Part shown: piece by piece, positions 32,020-40,983 of the stretch
Numbering within the stretch: the first letter of the stretch is position 1
Layout of the letters: each line of letters begins with the position of its first letter
Source: Deltaproteobacteria bacterium
GTDB lineage: Bacteria > Myxococcota_A > Polyangia > Polyangiales > Ga0077539
Length of the DNA stretch: 64,000 nucleotides
NCBI GenBank assembly: GCA_947477565.1
Contig: CANJUR010000007.1
Location: 62,001-126,000, forward strand
Direction of reading: 5' to 3'
Translations under genes and position numbers: made by a program
Notes under the pieces: model-generated
Seen by the model: the letters and a program-made list of their open reading frames with translations, nothing else
The model's database searches: none
Told to the model about the DNA's origin: nothing

Positions 32020-33879
32020 TCAACGATCAGCCGATTTTGCGCCGACCAGGGCGTCGACATGCTCTGCGTCCAAACGTAGCGCCGCGTCGAGGGTGTCGAT
32101 GGATGCCAGCGCGATGCCCAGTTCGCGAATGAGGGCGTCGAGTGCGACCGCGAGCGTGCGCTCCTCTTCAGTGAGGTGCGATTCGATGACGAGCAACTGC
32201 GACTCCAGACCCTCGCACGCGGTGACCTGTTCTCGCAGCGTCTCTTCGCAGACAGCCAGCTCCCAGAGGGCCGCGTCGGACGCACCCAGCGACGCTGTTC
32301 CGGGCAACGAATCGCGCTGTAGCTGCTCGCGCCGTTGGAGCAGCGTCGCGCGCCTCGCTGCGGAGTCGTCACGATCACGGACCTGCTGCATCAGCGTCGC
32401 GGCCAGCGCATCGACAGCGTTGCCGTGATCAAGGCGCATGTCTCTCGCGCGCGCCTCGACTCCGAGCGCACGCACGCGGTCGATCTTGAGTTGAGTCACG
32501 GCTACGTCCATCGCGTCGACCCGCGAATGCATCGCCCCGAGGCGGGCCTTCACCTCCGCCGGAGCATCACCCCAAAACACTACTGAAATCCGTGCGTTTA
32601 CCGCCTCGATGAAGCCCCGCCACGCTCTCGGTCGCTCCGCTGGGTCGATGCGCTCGGGTGCCGCAATGTCGAGGACGCCACCGATTGCCTCACCACCTCG
32701 AGGGATGTTGAGGTGGTCGTTGGGCGAGTTCTCCCGCGCCATCATGGGCACCGGCGATATCAGCGGAATCGGCACGATCGTGATGCGCAATCGCGTTGGG
32801 GCATCGGCGTCGCCGCCGATGTCGAGGCCGGGCACTTCGATGGACGGCGTCCAGCCCATCACCGCAGCGGGCTCCCGGGCGGGCGGCAGCGCATCGAGCA
32901 GCGGGTCGTCCGACATTTCGCGACGCAAAGCGTCGATGTTCTCGATGAGTTCGTGAGCGTTCTGAAACCGCCGCTCGGGCTGCTTCTCCAGGCAGCGCAA
33001 GACGAGTCGCTCGATCGGCTCGGGTATCGAGGGCACCCTCGCTCGCGGCGGGACGGGTGCTTCCGTCACGTGCTTGAGCATCAGTTCGTTGATGTGTTCG
33101 ACGTCGAAGGGCATCGCGCCGGTGACCATCTCGTAGAGCACGACACCGAGCGAGTAGAGGTCCGTACGGGGCGTGATGGCGCCGCCGGTCGCGTACTCCG
33201 GGGCGATGTAGCCCGGCGTCCCGAACACCTTGTTGGATAGGGTGAGCGACGGCTGATCGAGAAGCTTCGCAACGCCGAAATCCAGAAGCTTTACCTGCTC
33301 GCGTCGGTCGTCCCGAGGGATAAGAAGCACGTTGTCTGGCTTCAGGTCGCGATGGATGACGTCCATCTGGTGGGCTCGCGCCAGGCCAGAGGCGATCTGC
33401 CGCGCGATGTCGAGCGCGCGCCGAAGAGCGAGCGGACCTCGCGCGATGGTCGCGAGAAGACTCTCCCCCGGTACGTACTCCATCACCAGATAGACGAGCC
33501 CCTCGGAGGTCTCGCCATAGTCACTGATGTCGATGACATTCTCGTGCTGGATGCGGTTGGCGGCCCGAGCTTCGCGCAAGAACCGATCCCGGTGCACAGG
33601 GTCGCGGCTCAGGTCGGCACGCAGCACCTTCACCGCCGCGAGGCGCTCGATCATCAGGTGTCGCGCCAGATAGACGCTCGACATTCCTCCACGACCGAGC
33701 CGCGCGATGACGCGATAGCGACCCGCCAGCGTCGCACCTGAGAAGGGGTCGAGTACGTCGCTGTAGAGCCAGCCGTCGCGATCGCAGCGCAACGATCCGG
33801 GGGGTACCGCGTCACCGCAGTTGGGACAGCGTGCGCCACGCGGGGCCCGCGGGGCAGTGACGCGATCGCGAGAGTTCAC
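32020..33879 (-). CDS. Ser/Thr protein kinase with N-terminal zinc ribbon and C-terminal coiled coil
   Basis: A 619-residue kinase. A short zinc-ribbon-like motif (CPNCG, then a cysteine near 32) precedes the kinase domain (about 52-320). Its catalytic lysine is in AAVKVL (about 84), HRDLKPDN at about 176-183, DFG at about 200-202 and the activation-segment end at GYIAPEY. After a Pro-rich region, the last 200 residues are long charged helices, probably coiled coil. No membrane helix is seen. The GTG at 33879 overlaps the rhodanese stop as GTGA with GGAG just upstream, which favours it over a GTG at 33912. Confidence 0.9.
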   Translation of the reverse strand: MNSRDRVTAPRAPRGARCPNCGDAVPPGSLRCDRDGWLYSDVLDPFSGATLAGRYRVIARLGRGGMSSVYLARHLMIERLAAVKVLRADLSRDPVHRDRFLREARAANRIQHENVIDISDYGETSEGLVYLVMEYVPGESLLATIARGPLALRRALDIARQIASGLARAHQMDVIHRDLKPDNVLLIPRDDRREQVKLLDFGVAKLLDQPSLTLSNKVFGTPGYIAPEYATGGAITPRTDLYSLGVVLYEMVTGAMPFDVEHINELMLKHVTEAPVPPRARVPSIPEPIERLVLRCLEKQPERRFQNAHELIENIDALRREMSDDPLLDALPPAREPAAVMGWTPSIEVPGLDIGGDADAPTRLRITIVPIPLISPVPMMARENSPNDHLNIPRGGEAIGGVLDIAAPERIDPAERPRAWRGFIEAVNARISVVFWGDAPAEVKARLGAMHSRVDAMDVAVTQLKIDRVRALGVEARARDMRLDHGNAVDALAATLMQQVRDRDDSAARRATLLQRREQLQRDSLPGTASLGASDAALWELAVCEETLREQVTACEGLESQLLVIESHLTEEERTLAVALDALIRELGIALASIDTLDAALRLDAEHVDALVGAKSADR

Positions 33880-34760
33880 CGCTCCATCGGGGCGTCGCGA
33901 TCGGCGGACCACTCCGCCAGGGAGCCGTCATAGTTGCGCACGGAAGGCACACCCCGCGCAGCGAGGGCCACCGCGGCCATGGCACTGCGCACTCCGCAAG
34001 TGCAGCACGTGATGATCTCCCGATTGGGATCAATGCCGGCGTCGGCCAGCAGGCGCAGTACCTGCGACGACGAAACCAATCGGCCTCGCTCGTCGAGCAG
34101 GGTGCGCCAGTCGATGTGCCGCGCGCCCGCGATGTGCCCGCCGCGCGCCTCGCCATACGGTGTTGCTCCCCGGTATTCCAGTCCGCTTCGCACGTCGATG
34201 ACTTGCGTCTTCGCGCTGCCGACGTCGGCTTTGCTGGCCAGTAGGTCATTGCGCCAGCGGGCATCAAAGCGGCCCATCGCGGCCCGGGCGTGCGAGGTCA
34301 CCACCGGGCGGCCCGCGGACTTCCACGCGGTGAACCCCCCGTCGAGCAGCGCAACGTCAGGGTGTCCGAGGAGCGCGAGCAACCACGCAGCGTGGCCTTC
34401 TTCGCCCCAGCCGCTGGCGCCGCTCCCGTAGACCAGGGTAGGCCGACCGCCATCAACCCCGAGGGCTGCGACCGCCTGTGCCAACGAGCGAGGGTCGGGC
34501 TTCAACCGCCCTCTGGCTGCACCCTCGCCGGTAAATGCCTGCCACGCATACATCTGCGCGCCCGGGAGGTGGCCCTGAGCGAAAGAAGCCGCGTCGCGCG
34601 CGTCAAGAACCGACGCACCTCGTTGAAGAATCGACGCGGCCCCGCGAACATCGACGATGCGAATGGGCATTCGGACCGGTGGCACACCCGCGCCAGCGGA
34701 CCCGGATGAGAACAACGTCAACGCCACAAACGTAAGCGGCGCGAGCCATCGCAGGAGCAT
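33876..34760 (-). CDS. Secreted double-rhodanese sulfurtransferase
   Basis: A 294-residue two-domain rhodanese (thiosulfate/mercaptopyruvate sulfurtransferase type). A signal peptide (about 1-24) predicts export. The N-terminal rhodanese domain (about 35-155) has VLDARDAASF and GHLPGA but no loop cysteine (YGSGASG), so it is structural. The C-terminal domain (about 183-290) has the active loop CCTCGVRSA with the catalytic cysteine near 253. The ATG at 34760 is preferred over a TTG at 34796. Its stop overlaps the kinase start by 4 bases (GTGA), implying translational coupling. Confidence 0.88.
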   Translation of the reverse strand: MLLRWLAPLTFVALTLFSSGSAGAGVPPVRMPIRIVDVRGAASILQRGASVLDARDAASFAQGHLPGAQMYAWQAFTGEGAARGRLKPDPRSLAQAVAALGVDGGRPTLVYGSGASGWGEEGHAAWLLALLGHPDVALLDGGFTAWKSAGRPVVTSHARAAMGRFDARWRNDLLASKADVGSAKTQVIDVRSGLEYRGATPYGEARGGHIAGARHIDWRTLLDERGRLVSSSQVLRLLADAGIDPNREIITCCTCGVRSAMAAVALAARGVPSVRNYDGSLAEWSADRDAPMER

Positions 34761-34834
34761 GAGAAAGACTCTCGGCCAGCGCCGGGAGGCCGTCAATCAC
34801 GCGAGATCCGAAATGTTTGAGCGGTGTCGGTGAC

Positions 34835-35629
34835 TTAGTGTGCCGGGGCTGTGCCGGGGGACATGGTCGGGGCGAGATCGTCCATGGGGAGTGCTGGAAC
34901 CCCTTCGGTCTCTGTGCCTGGTTGTGCCTCCGCAGGTGCGACCATCGCGCAGATTCGTCGCAGGAGTGCCTCTCGTCCGACGCCGGTCTCACCGGAAACT
35001 GCGAGCACTGGAACTCCGAGGTCTTCGTGGGCGCTGGCAACCGCGGCGTTGGCCTCGTTGCGGGAAAGCTTGTCGATCTTCGTGAGCACCACGATGGGGT
35101 CACGGTGGATGAACCGGAGCCAATCGAGGAGTTGGCGGTCGTCGGGCTGCGGCCCGCGGCGAACATCGATAAGTACGATCACTGCGCGGAGGGACGCGCG
35201 GCGTTGAACATACTCCTCGAGGTGTTTGCCCCACGCGGCGCGTTCTCCCTTCGAACGGTCCGCAAAACCGTACCCGGGGAGGTCGGCAATGTGCAGTTTG
35301 GTGCCGTCACGGAGGCACAGTTCGAAGAGCACCACGCCTCGCGTGCAGCCGGGTGTCTTCGAGGTGCGTGCGAGGGCTCGTCGCTGGGCGAGTCGGTTGA
35401 GCAGCGTGGATTTTCCCACGTTGCTCCGACCTGCGAATGCAATTTCGGGCTGGGTTGGTGAGGGCAGGAGGTGCCCTGGTCGGGCCTCCGCGAGGTACGT
35501 CGCCTCGATGCAGTCTTGCGGAGAAGTCGTCGCCTTGACGGGAGACGGAGCCGGGCGAGCGTTTCCTCGGTGCGGAGAAGCCATTGCCCCGAGGAGATAC
35601 ACCGCCGGGCGCGCAACGCCACCTGCCAT
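34835..35629 (-). CDS. engB: Ribosome biogenesis GTPase EngB/YsxC
   Basis: Essential TRAFAC GTPase acting in large ribosomal subunit assembly. G motifs: G1 GRSNVGKS (about 67-74), G2 threonine in TSKTPGCTRG, G3 DLPGYGFAD (about 116-124) and G4 TKID (about 183-186). At 264 residues it is longer than the usual 200, with about 60 extra N-terminal residues and a Pro/Ala-rich tail. An in-frame ATG at 35584 would shorten it by 15 residues. It is divergent from the TPR-GTPase gene with a 55-base gap that must hold both promoters. Confidence 0.92.
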   Translation of the reverse strand: MAGGVARPAVYLLGAMASPHRGNARPAPSPVKATTSPQDCIEATYLAEARPGHLLPSPTQPEIAFAGRSNVGKSTLLNRLAQRRALARTSKTPGCTRGVVLFELCLRDGTKLHIADLPGYGFADRSKGERAAWGKHLEEYVQRRASLRAVIVLIDVRRGPQPDDRQLLDWLRFIHRDPIVVLTKIDKLSRNEANAAVASAHEDLGVPVLAVSGETGVGREALLRRICAMVAPAEAQPGTETEGVPALPMDDLAPTMSPGTAPAH

Positions 35630-35684
35630 CGTGACGAACTGGCGGCGGCGCGTTGGGCGACGCGCGTGTTAAGGCCCTGAAGAG

Positions 35685-38246
35685 ATGGGTCTCGTGGATC
35701 AATTCGAACGCCTGCTCGACCGGATCATGCCGCCGCCAGACGAGGCCGTGCGGGCGCTACGACGTGGGGAGGCTTTGCTCGCCCTGGGGGATGTGCGCGC
35801 TGCCATCGTGCATGCGGCCGAGGCTCAGCGCGTGGCGCCGGGGTGGCTTGCTCCGCGGGTTCTGCGGACGGATTCGCTGAGCGCGGACGGCCAAAACGGG
35901 GAGGCACTGCGGGTTCTCGACGACGCGGCGCGCGAGCACGATTTGCCCGCGGAGGTCCTCGGGAGGGTCGCTCTGCTTGCGGCGACCGTGGGCGACGTTG
36001 CGCGGGCACTCGAGGTTGAGCGGAGCATCCGCGGGCGCGCCGTGCTCGACTCGCCGGGCCTGGCAGCAAGGTTTATTCATACTGCGGATCTGCTTGAAGG
36101 AATGGGTGAGACCGACGCGGCGAGCCGGTTCGCCCGTGCAGCGACGGTGCTCGACCCCGCGCGATCGGATGCCTGGATGGTTCTCGCCCGAACTGCGATG
36201 ACGGTGGGGGATCCCGCCCGCGCGCACCGTCTGCTGGGTAGGGCCATGGTCTCTTTGGATCCGAGCGATGCCGGGACCAACCACGCTGCCGGTGAGCTGG
36301 CCTGGCGGCTCGACGACCGCGCGCTGGCGGTGCGCTGTCTCCGACGAGCATGGATCTGTGGCGCGGAGTCTGCTGCTCCGCTCCTGGTCGTGGCTCTCAC
36401 TGCTGCCGACGACGCCGGGGCAATCGAGCGGGTCGCGCGCGGCCTGGACCGGTCGCTGGCTCGGGTGGTGGCTGGGCTAGGCTGTCTGGCGCGGGGTGTC
36501 CCGCTCGAGGCTCCGTCGGCCGTGGCCGCGGAGGAAATTCCTGACGCACTCTGGCCGTACGCGATCGAGTTGGCGGTTCGGAGCGACTTCCCGTTGGCAA
36601 TGGTTTGGGCCGCGGAATGCCCGACTCGACCGGGCAGCGCAGCGGTGCTCGCCCTCGCCACAGCGAACGCGGAGGTAGACCGTGGGGAGCTTGACGGCGC
36701 TCTGAATTTGCTGACTTTGCCGCTGCTTTCGGTGGTCACCCGGGGGCGTGCATCGGCACTGCTCGCGCAGTCTTTCGAGGTCGCCTGGGGGCCTTCCGTG
36801 GACGCGCTCCTGGCTGGGCTCGCTGGGTGGCTCCGTGCGTATGCACCCGCTCAGGAGCCCCTCGCAACGACGCTCGATGCGCTGCGTCGCTCGCTTGATG
36901 AACCACTGCGGGTGGCTGTTCTTGGGGAGTTTAGCGCGGGCAAGAGCACCGTGGTGAACGCCTGGGTGGGCGCTCCACTCTCGGCGGTCGGGGTGCTGCC
37001 AACCACCGCGCGGGTCTACTGGCTGCGCCAGGGAGCAGCGCGCTCGCGGGTACTGGATACGCGTGGGGGCCTGCGGGAGGGAGCGATCGAGGCGCTGCCG
37101 GAGACGCTGCGCGCACTCGAGGCCGAGGGGCGCGCCGTCGCCCACGTGGAGCTGTTTCACCCGAGCGGTTCACTGACCCACCTCGAGTTGCTCGATACCC
37201 CTGGGAGCAATTCGACCGATGGCATCGACCCGGCGGTGACCCGGCACGCGCTCGGCCTCGCAGATCTGGCGCTCTGGATCTTCGACGCGCGCCAGGCGGG
37301 AAAGCAGAGTGAACTCGATGCGTTGCGGGCGGTGCGTGCGGAGGGTGTCCCGGTGCTGGGGGCCGTCAACAAGGCCGACGCCGTCGGGGTCGCTGAGGTA
37401 GCGGAGGTCCATCGAATGCTTCGTGACGTGCTCGGCGACGAGGCTCCGCTTCTCGGTTCGTTTGGTGCGCGTGCGGTCTTGACGGGGGTCGAGGCGCCGG
37501 ACTGGAAGGCGTTTCGGGTTTCGGTTGCCGAGCGGGTTGTCGCAAGGCGGGACGCGTGGAAGCGACTGCGGGCGTCTGTGCGTCTGCGGGCGATTCTCGC
37601 GAAAGTACGATGTTCGATGGAGGAAAAGGACGTCGCTGAGTTTGCCCGGCGCAGCATCGAGGCGCAACTCGTGGATGCGCTAAACGCGCTGCGCCAGGCG
37701 GTGTCGGAGCGATCGATCCTGGTCCGTCGCGAGGTCGCCGCGTCGCTGCGCGAACAGTGGCCGTCGCTGCGTGGGAAAAACGCCGTGCCGTCTGAGGATG
37801 TCCTCCGCGATGTCGTCGCAGAACTGGTGCATCACTGCATCCAGCGAGAGCATTTGACCCTGTTGGAAGAGCGCGGTGCGGTCGAGGCGCTCGCGGTCGC
37901 CGCCGGTGTCGTGCGCCCCGGGCTCGGGGCGGTGTTTACGGCGCCAGTCGATGGAATGATTCGCGCGGCGGCGTCGGAGGGCGTTCGAGACGCTCTCGAC
38001 GAGTCGTTGCGGCCTTCAGCCCTTGGACAGGTCGCGAGTGTGCCTGCTCAAGGGCTCGACATCGGGGACCCGTGGCGCGAGGTGTCTGCTGCGCTCGACG
38101 CGACCCGAGCACCGGCAGACCTGCACACGGTGATGCTCGCGGTCGCGCTCGGTGCGGCGCTGAAGTGTGCGAAGCGATCGTCGGATGCGCTCGCGGAGTC
38201 GCTCGGGATCAAAGTTCCTGATGCAATCTCGGAGCCGAAGGGCTAG
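35685..38246 (+). CDS. TPR-containing dynamin-like GTPase
   Basis: An 853-residue protein. The first 390 or so residues are helical, Ala/Leu-rich TPR-like repeats (for example GEALLALGDVRAAIVHAAEA). A dynamin-type GTPase follows: P-loop GEFSAGKST (about 412-420), G2 threonine in LPTTARV, G3 DTPGSNS (about 504-510) and G4 NKAD (about 562-565). The C-terminal 250 residues are helical, as in dynamin-like stalks. No transmembrane helix is clear, though hydrophobic helices near 745-760 could insert. Bacterial relatives remodel membranes or act as damage sensors; the role here is unknown. It lies 76 bases upstream of rpoN. Confidence 0.82.
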   Translation: MGLVDQFERLLDRIMPPPDEAVRALRRGEALLALGDVRAAIVHAAEAQRVAPGWLAPRVLRTDSLSADGQNGEALRVLDDAAREHDLPAEVLGRVALLAATVGDVARALEVERSIRGRAVLDSPGLAARFIHTADLLEGMGETDAASRFARAATVLDPARSDAWMVLARTAMTVGDPARAHRLLGRAMVSLDPSDAGTNHAAGELAWRLDDRALAVRCLRRAWICGAESAAPLLVVALTAADDAGAIERVARGLDRSLARVVAGLGCLARGVPLEAPSAVAAEEIPDALWPYAIELAVRSDFPLAMVWAAECPTRPGSAAVLALATANAEVDRGELDGALNLLTLPLLSVVTRGRASALLAQSFEVAWGPSVDALLAGLAGWLRAYAPAQEPLATTLDALRRSLDEPLRVAVLGEFSAGKSTVVNAWVGAPLSAVGVLPTTARVYWLRQGAARSRVLDTRGGLREGAIEALPETLRALEAEGRAVAHVELFHPSGSLTHLELLDTPGSNSTDGIDPAVTRHALGLADLALWIFDARQAGKQSELDALRAVRAEGVPVLGAVNKADAVGVAEVAEVHRMLRDVLGDEAPLLGSFGARAVLTGVEAPDWKAFRVSVAERVVARRDAWKRLRASVRLRAILAKVRCSMEEKDVAEFARRSIEAQLVDALNALRQAVSERSILVRREVAASLREQWPSLRGKNAVPSEDVLRDVVAELVHHCIQREHLTLLEERGAVEALAVAAGVVRPGLGAVFTAPVDGMIRAAASEGVRDALDESLRPSALGQVASVPAQGLDIGDPWREVSAALDATRAPADLHTVMLAVALGAALKCAKRSSDALAESLGIKVPDAISEPKG

Positions 38247-38322
38247 GCTCTGTTTTGCAGCGCGGAGGTAGGAATCGCCTCGAAGTTTCTGTGTGCGGGT
38301 TCGGGCAGAGGAGAAGTCGCGG

Positions 38323-39876
38323 ATGGAGATCAAGCTCGTTCAGGGGTTGCACCAGAAGCTGGTGATGACCCCGCAGCTTCAGATGGCAATCAAGCTGCTG
38401 CAACTCTCCCGCCTGGAACTCATCGACGCAGTCCGCGAGGAGATGATGGGCAACCCGATCCTCGATGACGGTGCTGACGGCAATGATCCTGGCGATCGCG
38501 CAGCGGAAGCCGCGGAGACCCCGACCGTGGACCGGGTGGCAGCCCTCGACGATCAGCGGCAGCATCTCCCAACCAGTCAGGAAGACCGGGCGGCCATTTC
38601 CGAGACGACCCAGGAGGATTATTGGGAGAAGTTTCTTGATGCGTACGCCAACCAGGCGCCGCTTCCGGCTACGACTCGGGGGTCAAGCGAGGACATGCCC
38701 TCCCTCGAGGCGACGCTCACCCGCCGCACGACCCTCAGCGATCACCTCGAACAGCAGATCCGTCTCTCGACCTTCCGCGAAACAGAGCTGAAGTTCGCCA
38801 TGTTGATCGTGCATAACCTCGACGACAGCGGGTATCTCAACCTCAGCAGCATCGCGCTGGACGACGATGTCGAGGGCGAGGCGCCGAAGATTCGCACCGC
38901 CTCGGAGACCGAGGCTGCTGGCCGGGCTCTTTCCATTGAAGACCTCGCTCGTGAAGTGGGTCTCGACCCGGAGGATGCGGACGAGGTTCTTCGGATGATC
39001 CAGAGCCTCGATCCGGTGGGGGTGGCCTCACGCGACCTGCGGGAGTGCCTGCTCGTGCAGGCAGAGCACTTTGGCTACGACAGCGACAACATACTCTGGC
39101 AGGTGATCGATCGGCACCTGCCCAACGTGGAGCGTCGTAACTTCCAGGCGATCGCGCGCGACCTTCACTGTGAGCTTACGGACGTCTACGAGGCCTCGAA
39201 ATTCATCAGCACGATGGAGCCTCGTCCGGGACGCAATTTCACCTCCGAAGAGCCGTCGTACATCACGCCCGATGTCTATGTGCACAAGGTCGGTGATGAC
39301 TACGTGGTCAGCACCAACGACGACGGCATGCCCAAGCTCAAGATCAACGAGCAGCAGGCTCGCGCGCTCATGAAGGACCCGAAGGCCCGTGAGTTTGTTC
39401 AAGGCAAACTGGCCGCGGCGAAGTGGTTCGTTCGTTCGCTAGACCAGCGGCAGAAGACCATCGTGAAGGTCACTCAGAGCATCGTGGAGAAGCAGCACGA
39501 CTTCTTCGAGAAGGGCATCGAGTTCCTGAAACCGATGATCCTGCGAGACGTGGCCGACGCGGTAGGCATGCACGAAAGCACCATCTCGCGCGTCACGACC
39601 AACAAGTACGTGCACACCCCGCGCGGTATCTTCGAGCTCAAGTACTTCTTCAACAGCTCCATCCGCCGCATCGCGGAGGAGGACATCGCCAGCGAGAGCG
39701 TGAAGCAGGCGATCAAGAAGATCGTCGCTCAGGAAGACTCGCAGGCGCCGCTCTCCGACGAGCAGATCGTCAAGGAGTTGGTGCATCAGAAGATCGTGAT
39801 CGCGCGGCGTACCGTCGCGAAGTATCGCGAAATGCTGGGGATCCTCTCCAGCGCCAAGCGCAAGCAATATTACTGA
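38323..39876 (+). CDS. rpoN: RNA polymerase sigma-54 factor
   Basis: Sigma-54 directs RNA polymerase to -24/-12 promoters that need AAA+ activators. At 517 residues it has the Gln-rich region I (LVMTPQLQMAIKLLQLSRLEL), an acidic region II, the core-binding region and the C-terminal DNA-binding helix-turn-helix. The RpoN box ARRTVAKYRE (about 494-503) ends the protein. The ATG at 38323 matches the family start better than an upstream GTG at 38293. It heads the conserved order rpoN-hpf-ptsN. Confidence 0.97.
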   Translation: MEIKLVQGLHQKLVMTPQLQMAIKLLQLSRLELIDAVREEMMGNPILDDGADGNDPGDRAAEAAETPTVDRVAALDDQRQHLPTSQEDRAAISETTQEDYWEKFLDAYANQAPLPATTRGSSEDMPSLEATLTRRTTLSDHLEQQIRLSTFRETELKFAMLIVHNLDDSGYLNLSSIALDDDVEGEAPKIRTASETEAAGRALSIEDLAREVGLDPEDADEVLRMIQSLDPVGVASRDLRECLLVQAEHFGYDSDNILWQVIDRHLPNVERRNFQAIARDLHCELTDVYEASKFISTMEPRPGRNFTSEEPSYITPDVYVHKVGDDYVVSTNDDGMPKLKINEQQARALMKDPKAREFVQGKLAAAKWFVRSLDQRQKTIVKVTQSIVEKQHDFFEKGIEFLKPMILRDVADAVGMHESTISRVTTNKYVHTPRGIFELKYFFNSSIRRIAEEDIASESVKQAIKKIVAQEDSQAPLSDEQIVKELVHQKIVIARRTVAKYREMLGILSSAKRKQYY

Positions 39877-39906
39877 CCGCGGAGCGTTGGTCGCTTCCGT
39901 TGAATT

Positions 39907-39942
39907 CCTTTCGATGGCCTCTACCCACGCACCGTCGAAGGG
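39907..39942 (+). terminator. Stem-loop downstream of rpoN
   Basis: An 11-bp stem (39907-39917 with 39932-39942, two G-U pairs) with a 14-base loop lies 30 bases after the rpoN stop. No T-run follows, so it may attenuate rather than fully stop transcription into hpf. Confidence 0.35.
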
Positions 39943-40069
39943 AGTAGGTCTACAACTACGTCGGCGGTTGCTCGCCCGCGCCGACGAAGAAGCGTTTAGG
40001 GGCTGAGCATGGCGCACGACAGAAGCTCCGACTCCGAGGTCTGACTCTGTTGCGCCGATGGAGGACGTG

Positions 40070-40417
40070 ATGGGCATTGCGATCACCTTCAGACACCTCT
40101 CTCCGAGCGACGCGCTCAAGGGGTACGTCCACGAAAAACTCGAGCGTGTGCAGAAGTATCTGCGCCAACCGCTCGACGCGCATGTGACTCTCTTCACGGA
40201 GAAGCACCTGCACGTGGCCGAGGTCTCCTTCGCTTCCGAGGGCCGCCACTATCAGGCGCGCCACGACAGCGAAGATATGTACAAGTCCATCGACCTCGTG
40301 ATCGACAAGGTGGAACATCAGATTTCGCGTCACCACGACGCCTCCACGCGCAACAAGAAGGGCGGAGAGAACCTCCGCGATGCGCCCCTCGTCGCCGAGC
40401 CTGACGACGCCGACTGA
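40070..40417 (+). CDS. hpf: Ribosome hibernation promoting factor (short form)
   Basis: A 115-residue protein that binds the 30S decoding region in stationary phase. The fold features are visible: ITFRHLSPSDALKGYVHEKLERV at the N-terminus, the HVAEVSF strand and the DMYKSIDLVIDKVEHQI helix. The C-terminal dimerisation domain of long HPFs is absent; an acidic tail replaces it. The ATG at 40070 has GGAGG five bases upstream, deciding against the ATG at 40058. It lies in the rpoN-hpf-ptsN order common in proteobacteria. Confidence 0.93.
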   Translation: MGIAITFRHLSPSDALKGYVHEKLERVQKYLRQPLDAHVTLFTEKHLHVAEVSFASEGRHYQARHDSEDMYKSIDLVIDKVEHQISRHHDASTRNKKGGENLRDAPLVAEPDDAD

Positions 40418-40498
40418 GCGGCTTCTTCCCCGACCCTCCTCCCCCTCATTGCTGACGCTTTACACGCTCGCGCTCCCAGAGTATCCCGCGCTCCCGTG

Positions 40499-40963
40499 AT
40501 GCGGTTCAGCGATCTTCTCACTCCCGCGCGCATCTCAACGACCTTTCGGGTCTCGTCGAAGGACGAGGCCCTCGAAGAACTCGGTAGCCTGTTGATTCAG
40601 GAGTCCGAACTCTCCGATGTTTCCACGGTCATTCAGGTGTTGCGTGACCGTGAGGGCCTCGCCTCGACCGGCGTCGGCGACGAGGTGGCCATCCCTCACG
40701 GACGGCTCCCGAATCTCACTCAGATCGTCGCGGCCATCGCTATTGCTCCCGAGGGTGTGGAGTTCGACTCGATCGATCGTCGGCCCGTTCGAATCTTCAT
40801 CGCCGTGCTGGCTCCCGATCGGGCTCCAGGGGACCACCTTCGCGTCCTGGGGCGGGTCTCTCGGCTGCTACGCGATGCTCGGGTGCGCGCCGAACTGATC
40901 GCCTCCCGCACCCCTGCTCAAGTGCTCGCGCTCCTCGAGGCCGAAGAGGACCAGCTTCGCTGA
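40499..40963 (+). CDS. ptsN: PTS IIA-like nitrogen regulatory protein
   Basis: EIIA-Ntr homologue of 154 residues. It receives phosphate from NPr and links nitrogen or potassium status to regulation. The phosphorylatable histidine lies in AIPHGRLP (about residue 67), preceded by the usual STGVGDEVA segment. The fold of alternating strands and helices spans the whole protein. The start is ATG at 40499 or the GTG immediately before it. It follows hpf by about 80 bases; the partner ptsP/npr genes are not in the window. Confidence 0.92.
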   Translation: MRFSDLLTPARISTTFRVSSKDEALEELGSLLIQESELSDVSTVIQVLRDREGLASTGVGDEVAIPHGRLPNLTQIVAAIAIAPEGVEFDSIDRRPVRIFIAVLAPDRAPGDHLRVLGRVSRLLRDARVRAELIASRTPAQVLALLEAEEDQLR

Positions 40964-40983
40964 GTTCGCGCCACCGCTTCAGG

